Of a stretch of DNA of 10,318 nt, positions 6,460 to 10,318 are shown piece after piece; position 1 is the stretch's first letter; every line of letters begins with the position of its first letter. A program made the translations under genes and the position numbers. This DNA is from Baffinella frigidus (taxonomy: Eukaryota; Cryptophyceae; Cryptomonadales; Baffinellaceae): positions 273,754-284,071 of the forward strand of contig MU646811.1 of the NCBI GenBank assembly GCA_026770585.1, given 5' to 3'. Under the pieces are notes generated by a model that was given only the letters and a program-made list of their open reading frames with translations, was not told where the DNA came from and ran no database searches.

Positions 6460-7362
6460 CGGACCGGCCGAAACTGTGTGCCAAACAAGTCAAATCCTGT
6501 AGAGGTTTTTTTTTCGCCTCGTGCAAGAAATCAAAAGCAGGAAAAAACTGAACACGGATCAAATGACGGACCCCGCGGTCGGTCTCCGACCGCATTCCCA
6601 AGCACCCGTGGCTCGGCGTCACACGGGCAGATAGCCTGGCCCAGATCCTAGAGCTGAACCTGCTCCTTGGAGCAGGTTGATTACCCATCCTTGGATCCCT
6701 ACCGCCTACAAGAAAGGTGTTGTGTGCTGACTGCAACCCCCACCTCCCCCGCCCCCGGCGTGATGCGAAGCGCAGCGGTGAAGGTCTTGGGTTGGGGTCC
6801 CGTGACAGGCGGCGATGAAGCGCTTCAGGCACAGACGCGCCTCACCGGCAAGACATCTGCATGGGCCATCTGAACACGTGTCCCTGTGAACGCAACTTCT
6901 GGCGGCCCGGGCTGCGCCAAAGGGGCGCAACAGGACCGACGGCCTCGGCTCCTCGAGGAGCATCACGATGATCAAGCCACGGGACAGTGCCGGCACTGTG
7001 GGTCAAATCGCACGCGAGCTCTCGTCGGAGACACGCCGCGTTTGCTTCTCGCGCGTGCGACCCTCGAGGAGCTGGTGAATCCCTTCCCCTTCCTTCTTTT
7101 GTCCCTCCAGCAACAATGCGCTCCCCTGCCTGTGCTCACAATGACGACAGCGATATTCATTTTCTCCGATTCACCATGGGGATTCAAGTATTTCTTCACT
7201 TTGACCCGAGTGTTTGCACAGTATGGGATCCACCATGCGCGAGCGAGACCAAACGAGGAGCTGCCTTGGCTGACCCGCGGTGTTTCTGGTGCAGGGGCTG
7301 CGCACGAGGCGCATTCGCCGAGGGCTTGAGCAGGCACGAGGCGGCGCGAGGGCTGGAGCGGG
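6460..7362. other. GC-rich stretch with no recognised gene
   Basis: This is the longest unique stretch of the left 9 kb. Several overlapping frames stay open on both strands, the longest about 145 codons, but none shows a family motif I recognise. High GC alone can keep frames open. Two small perfect palindromes are present at 6657-6678 (10-bp arms AACCTGCTCC) and 6984-6999 (ACAGTGCCGGCACTGT). A pyrimidine-rich GT..CAG segment at 7075-7110 looks like a very short intron, so an unrecognised spliced gene cannot be excluded. Confidence 0.45.
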
Positions 7363-7485
7363 TACAGGGGTACCTCGCTCCTAAGAAACTGCCCCCCCTC
7401 CCTAGGACCACCGTAGGGCACTAGGTATAGGCCTACTGTCGGGTCCTATGGGGGGGTAGTTTCTTATAAGCGAGGTACCCCTGTA
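7363..7485. mobile_element. Family B element (123 bp)
   Basis: The ends are TACAGGGGTACCTCGCTCCT and ATAAGCGAGGTACCCCTGTA. The core has CCTAGGACCACCGTAGGG and ATAGGCCTACTGTCGGGTCC. The right end carries TTCTTATAAGCG, the closest relative of the TTCTTAAGCG junction expected before the nested insertion at 3619. Confidence 0.94.
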
Positions 7486-7686
7486 GGAGGAGGCCTGCGC
7501 GGCCGCAAGGGTCCATCTCTTCCGGCGGCCTTGGCAATGTTACAGGGCTATCCAGTAAAGGCACGAAACACTCGGTCGGATTCGCACTTTGCGTGGGCGG
7601 TTGTCGCAACGCCCAGCCGCACACAGATACAATCTACACGCGCATGCCTGGCACACAGTGATCATAAGGAGCCGCCCTCCCCCATA
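7486..7686. other. Unassigned GC-rich stretch
   Basis: No gene or repeat was recognised between the B element and element F. Confidence 0.4.
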
Positions 7687-7998
7687 CAGGGCTTACTCGA
7701 AGTTAAGGTCACACACTGGACACTCCGATGTGGACCTTAATTATTTAAGGTCCGCACAATGGATGAATCCCAAAATTCGGGAAGCCTACTTTCTTGCTAC
7801 TTTTGAAAGTGTCCATCTAAAAACGATTCCCAAAATTGAGAAAATTCTACTTTGAGCAAAAATTCCAGGTTATGGACCTCGCAGAGCAAAAAGATCATGG
7901 CTTCGATAGGGAAACATGTTTTTAATGACCGAATCGGCTTTTCACAAAAAGGAGGTCTACTTTTTGACCCGCGCCACTCTCCTTTTTGCAAAGAAGCA

Positions 7999-8069
7999 CG
8001 CAGATCACAGAATTGAACTCGGGACCTCTCGCAGAAAGTCTAACGATTCTACCAGTCAGCCACGGGGTC
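7999..8069 (-). ncRNA. tRNA-like sequence (tRNA pseudogene or SINE head)
   Basis: Read on the minus strand, it begins GACCCCGTGGCTGACTGGTA, has a TTAGACTTTCTGCGAGAGG anticodon-arm-like part, and continues GTCCCGAGTTCAATTC. Box A TGGCTGACTGG (8052-8062) and box B GAGTTCAATTC (8010-8020) fit the pol III internal promoter and are correctly spaced. The T stem pairs poorly and the 3' acceptor strand does not match GACCCCG, so it is probably not a working tRNA. I do not assign an anticodon, because the anticodon loop boundaries are ambiguous. It may be a tRNA-derived SINE carried in element F. Confidence 0.7.
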
Positions 8070-8161
8070 AACCAAAAAAGAAGTTCATTGGTGAACACGA
8101 GACATGGTTTTCACTGCTTATATACTAGACGGACGGACACGGACGATACAGTAGAGTAAAA

Positions 8162-8183
8162 ATTTGCTACGAAAGTAGCAAAT
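8162..8183. repeat. Perfect hairpin with GAAA loop inside element F
   Basis: ATTTGCTAC and GTAGCAAAT pair perfectly over 9 bp around a GAAA tetraloop. GTAGCAAAT-like words recur nearby (8185-8195 and about 8259-8268) and, inverted, near 7795. Confidence 0.85.
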
Positions 8184-8436
8184 AAGTAGCAAATAACTTT
8201 TGCTCAAGCGGTTTTCTTGAAAACTTTTTGGGTGGATTTGCTAAAGTAGGGCCCCAAAGTAGCAAATTAGAGGGCAAATTTGCTCAAATCCGAATTTTGG
8301 GATTCATCCAATGACTGCTTTTTTGTGGACCTTAAATGTAAGGTCACACACTGACTTATTTCCTGTGGACCTTGAATTTAAGGTCACACACACTGACTGC
8401 TGAAAAGTGTGTGACCTTAACTTCGAGTAAGCCCTG

Positions 8437-8734
8437 TAGAGACCCAACAGGCGCTCTGAGTAGCACTCGATCCCCTGAGACCCTGGACCTCGCAGCAAGG
8501 CAGTGCCTCGAGGATAAGTCAACTACAGCCCAGGGCGTCTGTCAACTTAGACTGAGGCTCGGGCCTAATGTGGACAGAGAGTAAAGCGACTTCTACGTGC
8601 AGCGTGCAGAGTCTTTTGTTTGCTTCTTCTTCCCGTCGAAAGTGTACCCCTGGCTTGAGTTAAATGTACGTTCAGTGCCAGACCGACCCATCCTCGTAAC
8701 AACATGTAGGAATCCAGGTATTGACTTACTGCAC
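8437..8734. other. Unassigned stretch
   Basis: No gene, RNA or repeat was recognised across about 300 bases. The short frames have no family motif. Confidence 0.4.
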
Positions 8735-8781
8735 CTAGGCATACATGTAGGCCTACTGTACCTAGGCACAGGCCTACTGTA
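8735..8781. repeat. Fragment of B-type core next to an intact B element
   Basis: It contains CTAGGCATACATGTAGGCCT ending in ACTGTA (26 bp, 8735-8760), found exactly again at 8950-8975 in the neighbouring B relic. It is followed by CCTAGGCACAGGCCTACTGTA. It looks like remnants of older B cores at which a new B copy landed. Confidence 0.8.
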
Positions 8782-8900
8782 CAGGGGCACCTCGCTCATA
8801 AGAAACCGCGCGCCCCTAGAACCCTACAGTAGGACCATGCCTAGGGCCCTATGCTGGTCCTAAGGGGGGGATGCTTTCTGATGAGCGAGGTACCCCTGTA
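8780..8900. mobile_element. Family B element (121 bp)
   Basis: The ends are TACAGGGGCACCTCGCTCAT and ATGAGCGAGGTACCCCTGTA. The core CTAGAACCCTACAGTAGGACC, then CCTAGGGCCCTATGCTGGTCC, matches the nested copy at 3521 closely. A G run precedes TGCTTTCTG. Confidence 0.94.
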
Positions 8901-8919
8901 TCTCGTACGCACGCAAGCG

Positions 8920-9020
8920 CGCCTCCCCAACTTGGACCACCGTAGGACCCTAGGCATACATGTAGGCCTACTGTAGGGTTCGAGGTGGAGGCGCTTTGTT
9001 ATGAGCGAGGTACCCCTGTA
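8920..9020. mobile_element. Family B element with eroded left end
   Basis: The core ACCACCGTAGGACCCTAGGC and the intact right end ATGAGCGAGGTACCCCTGTA are present. The left TIR is reduced to a GC-rich remnant. It lies within 50 bp of the previous B copy, in tandem. Confidence 0.85.
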
Positions 9021-9337
9021 CTGTACACCAGTTCTGCGCGTGAAGACCCGCGCCGCACACATCACACGCATGTACACACCCAGACACGGCGGAATTCAAA
9101 TGAAACTTTCACCAAACAAAAATTCAGAGAAAACACGAAACCCTGTGCGGGCTCGCAAAATGCCTCCCTCTCTCTCCTCCACGCGCCGTATTAAGACGGC
9201 GCGTGGCACTTAATACGGCGCGTGGCACACCAGGCCGGAGCGCCGCTCGTGCTAGCTGCCACCCGCCCAGCCGCGCCTTGCTCGTGGCCGCGCCACTGCT
9301 GCCTGCGCGGCGCTGGCCCGCTCTCGTTCGCGGCGCC
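9021..9337 (-). other. Region downstream of the DnaJ gene
   Basis: On the minus strand this follows the DnaJ stop codon and probably holds its 3' untranslated region and terminator. A perfect 16-bp inverted repeat is at 9180-9195 and 9209-9224. The stretch 9100-9140 is AT-rich. I see no convincing AATAAA signal on the minus strand, and no second gene was recognised. Confidence 0.5.
9180..9224. repeat. Perfect 16-bp inverted repeat downstream of the DnaJ gene
   Basis: CACGCGCCGTATTAAG (9180-9195) and CTTAATACGGCGCGTG (9209-9224) are exact reverse complements around a 13-bp loop. The loop itself contains another GGCGCGTGGCA. It lies about 115 bp past the stop codon of the DnaJ gene and could fold in the 3' UTR. 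Confidence 0.85.
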
Positions 9338-10318
9338 CTACTGCTGGGCGCACTGGACACGCTGGCCGCCCGGGCCCTCCTCGCCGTCCTCGTCCTCGTC
9401 GTACTGCCCCCGCGACACGCCCTTGCCCAGCTGCGAGATGTCGGCCGTCTCCATCTTGTGCTCCTCGGCCTCGTCGGTCACCACGGGCATGGGCGCCTCG
9501 GGCAGCGCCTGCCGTGGCCGTGCACGTTACCGTCCGGGGTCGGGACTTTCACAATACAGGGGTACCTCGCTCATAAGAAACCGCCCCCCCCCTAGGACCC
9601 TACGGTAGGCCTATGCCTAGGGCCCTATGGTGGTCCTAGGGGGGGGTGCGGTTTCTTATGAGCGAGGTACCCCTGTACGGGCTACGAAGGGAGGAAGCGT
9701 GGTTCAGCACGCCACACAGCGGGCTACGGAGGGATTTTCGGCCCAAATCGGGCCGACTTTCCGTTACCCTATCCGCAGGAACCCCGTATGTCCCTACGGG
9801 TTGCCTACCGTAGGGTCCCAAGTCTTATCGCTTAGGGGGTTATTCAAAATCCCTTTGAAGTCCGACGTGTGGCTAGCCCTCTTGGCAGACATGTGCCACA
9901 CTGAGCACAGTGCTCAGCACAGGTGCTGCTCTTTCTACGGAATGGCGAGGTGTTCGCCTGTGTTGGGATCACTTCAAACGGACCTTGGCGATCTGCGCCA
10001 CGTCCCTACGGGTTGCCTACCGTAGGGTCCCAGATCTCATCGCCTAGGAGTTATTCAAGATCCCTTCGAAGTCCGCTGTGTGGGCGGGACGGCCCACGCC
10101 AGAGGGCTCGAGGGAAACCGACGCCTTATCCGCGCCAGATCTGGCGCGGCTGACTTGAGAATTCCCTTGAAAGATGTCAAACGTGGATGTTTTGAGTGGC
10201 CTGGCGTGGGTGGGACCTTGGCGATCTGCGCCACGGCCGCGGCCGAGAGTGCGCCGTCCGCGGGGAACTCCACGTCAAACTTGATGTACAGCTTCCCCTT
10301 CACAAACGGGTTCCTGCC
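9338..10318 (-). CDS. DnaJ/HSP40 type A co-chaperone, C-terminal two exons (partial)
   Basis: A J-domain co-chaperone delivers clients to cytosolic Hsp70 and stimulates its ATPase. Only the C-terminal end is visible. The coding parts are 10217-10318 (34 codons, running off the right edge) and 9338-9508 (56 codons plus TAG at 9338-9340). The first exon contains RNPFVKGKLYIKFDVEFP, the hallmark end of C-terminal domain II in DNAJA-type proteins, and ends QIAK. The second begins ALPEAPMPVVTDEAEEHKME, has an acidic YDEDEDGEEGPGG stretch and ends QRVQCAQQ. CAQQ is a farnesylation-type CaaX box, typical of plant and animal type A Hsp40s. The join is phase 0 with donor AAG|GTCCCA and acceptor GGCAG|GCG, and restores the order seen in the family. 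The J domain, Gly/Phe region and zinc fingers should lie beyond the right edge. No frameshift or stop is seen, so the gene looks intact. Confidence 0.93.
9555..9677. mobile_element. Family B element (123 bp) inside the DnaJ intron
   Basis: The ends are perfect: TACAGGGGTACCTCGCTCAT and ATGAGCGAGGTACCCCTGTA. The core CCTAGGACCCTACGGTAGGCC, then TATGCCTAGGGCCCTATGG, is close to the consensus of the other copies. It sits 46 bp from the splice acceptor. The good ends suggest a recent insertion tolerated because it is spliced out. Confidence 0.96.
9790..9872. repeat. Repeat E, copy 1 (83 bp)
   Basis: It begins GTCCCTACGGGTTGCCTACC and ends TTTGAAGTCCGACGTGTGG. The first 31 bp match copy 2 exactly, and the remainder differs by several substitutions and one indel. 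CCCTACGG..CCGTAGGG forms a hairpin at its start, the same CCTACGGTAGG-type core seen in A, B and C. A decayed inverted partner (ACACAGCGGGCTACGGAGGG) is at about 9713-9733. Confidence 0.88.
10002..10083. repeat. Repeat E, copy 2 (82 bp)
   Basis: This is a direct repeat of 9790-9872 (offset about 212), starting exactly where the duplicated exon edge ends. Its tail reads CCCTTCGAAGTCCGCTGTGT, whose inverted form is seen at about 9713-9733. Confidence 0.88.
10130..10149. repeat. 20-bp perfect palindrome in the DnaJ intron
   Basis: CCGCGCCAGATCTGGCGCGG is its own reverse complement. It lies between two inverted CCCACGCCAG / CTGGCGTGGG words (10093-10102 and 10201-10210), so this part of the intron can fold into a nested cruciform. 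Confidence 0.9.

Larger units (their letters stand above)
7687..8436. mobile_element. TA-flanked 750-bp AT-rich TIR element (family F)
   Basis: Perfect 31-bp terminal inverted repeats lie at 7687-7717 and 8406-8436, starting CAGGGCTTACTCGAAGTTAA, with TA immediately outside both ends (7685-7686 and 8437-8438). Subterminal motifs GTGGACCTTAA and TTAAGGTCACACAC recur near both ends, including two units of about 39 bp at 8327-8405. A second inverted pair (TGGATGAATCCCAAAATTCG, 7760-7780 and 8290-8310, 21 bp perfect) lies further in. The interior is much more AT-rich than the surroundings and encodes no transposase. It is probably a non-autonomous element, or a composite of an inner element within an outer one. 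Confidence 0.9.
9509..10216 (-). other. DnaJ intron (708 bp) loaded with repeats
   Basis: It is bounded by GT (complement of 10215-10216) and AG (complement of 9509-9510). The intron carries a full family B element, two copies of an 82-83 bp repeat E, a D-like relic near 9930-9985, and a duplicate of the upstream exon edge at 9981-10002. The reading frame of the flanking exons joins cleanly only if all of this is removed. Confidence 0.85.

Noticed and set aside
6398-6832. 144-codon minus-strand open frame in GC-rich DNA
   Set aside because: It begins inside a D repeat, has no recognisable motif and overlaps equally long frames on the other strand.
6886-7424. Overlapping 145-149 codon frames on both strands
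   Set aside because: Three frames overlap, two of them run into a family B element, and none has a family signature.
7999-8069. Functional tRNA gene
   Set aside because: Box A and box B are good, but the acceptor ends and T stem do not pair, so it is annotated only as tRNA-like.
9203-9608. Plus-strand frames of about 130 codons
   Set aside because: They are antisense shadows of the last DnaJ exon, which has a clear family match on the minus strand, and they run into a B element.

Overview
This window looks like the left end of a nuclear chromosome from a eukaryote with plant-type (CCCTAAA/TTTAGGG) telomeres. The C-rich strand reads inward from base 1, as expected at a left chromosome end. 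The unique DNA is GC-rich. The one recognisable gene is a type A HSP40/DnaJ with an intron and a C-terminal CAQQ prenylation box, which fits a plant, a green alga or another TTTAGGG protist. The sequence alone does not fix the lineage, and nothing looks bacterial or organellar.

Layout from left to right. 1-1549: degenerate 7-bp telomeric repeats with locally homogenised variant blocks (CCCGAAA, CCATAAA/CCATACA, CCCTAAA, CCCCAAA), interrupted by one copy of a subtelomeric repeat. 1550-2001: CT-rich subtelomeric repeats followed by a 9-bp G-rich minisatellite. 2150-5010: dense short inverted-repeat elements (families A, B, C and a 173-bp element, here called T), a G18 run, a polypyrimidine tract and repeats of family D. 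5010-6460: more B and D copies. 6460-7362: a mostly unique GC-rich stretch without a recognisable gene. 7363-9020: further B copies and a 750-bp AT-rich element (F) holding a minus-strand tRNA-like sequence. 9338-10318: the 3' end of the DnaJ gene on the minus strand, whose 708-bp intron carries a B element and another duplicated repeat (E). The gene continues past the right edge.

The main theme is a subtelomere populated by at least five families of non-autonomous, TA-flanked terminal-inverted-repeat (TIR) elements. A, B and C share palindromic core motifs (CCTAGG, CCTACGGTAGG) although their ends differ. One A copy is nested inside a B copy, and one B copy lies in the DnaJ intron. No transposase is visible, so the elements must have been moved by an enzyme encoded elsewhere. 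The TA flanks suggest Tc1/mariner-like mobilisation. Most longer open frames here are by-products of these repeats and are not annotated as genes.
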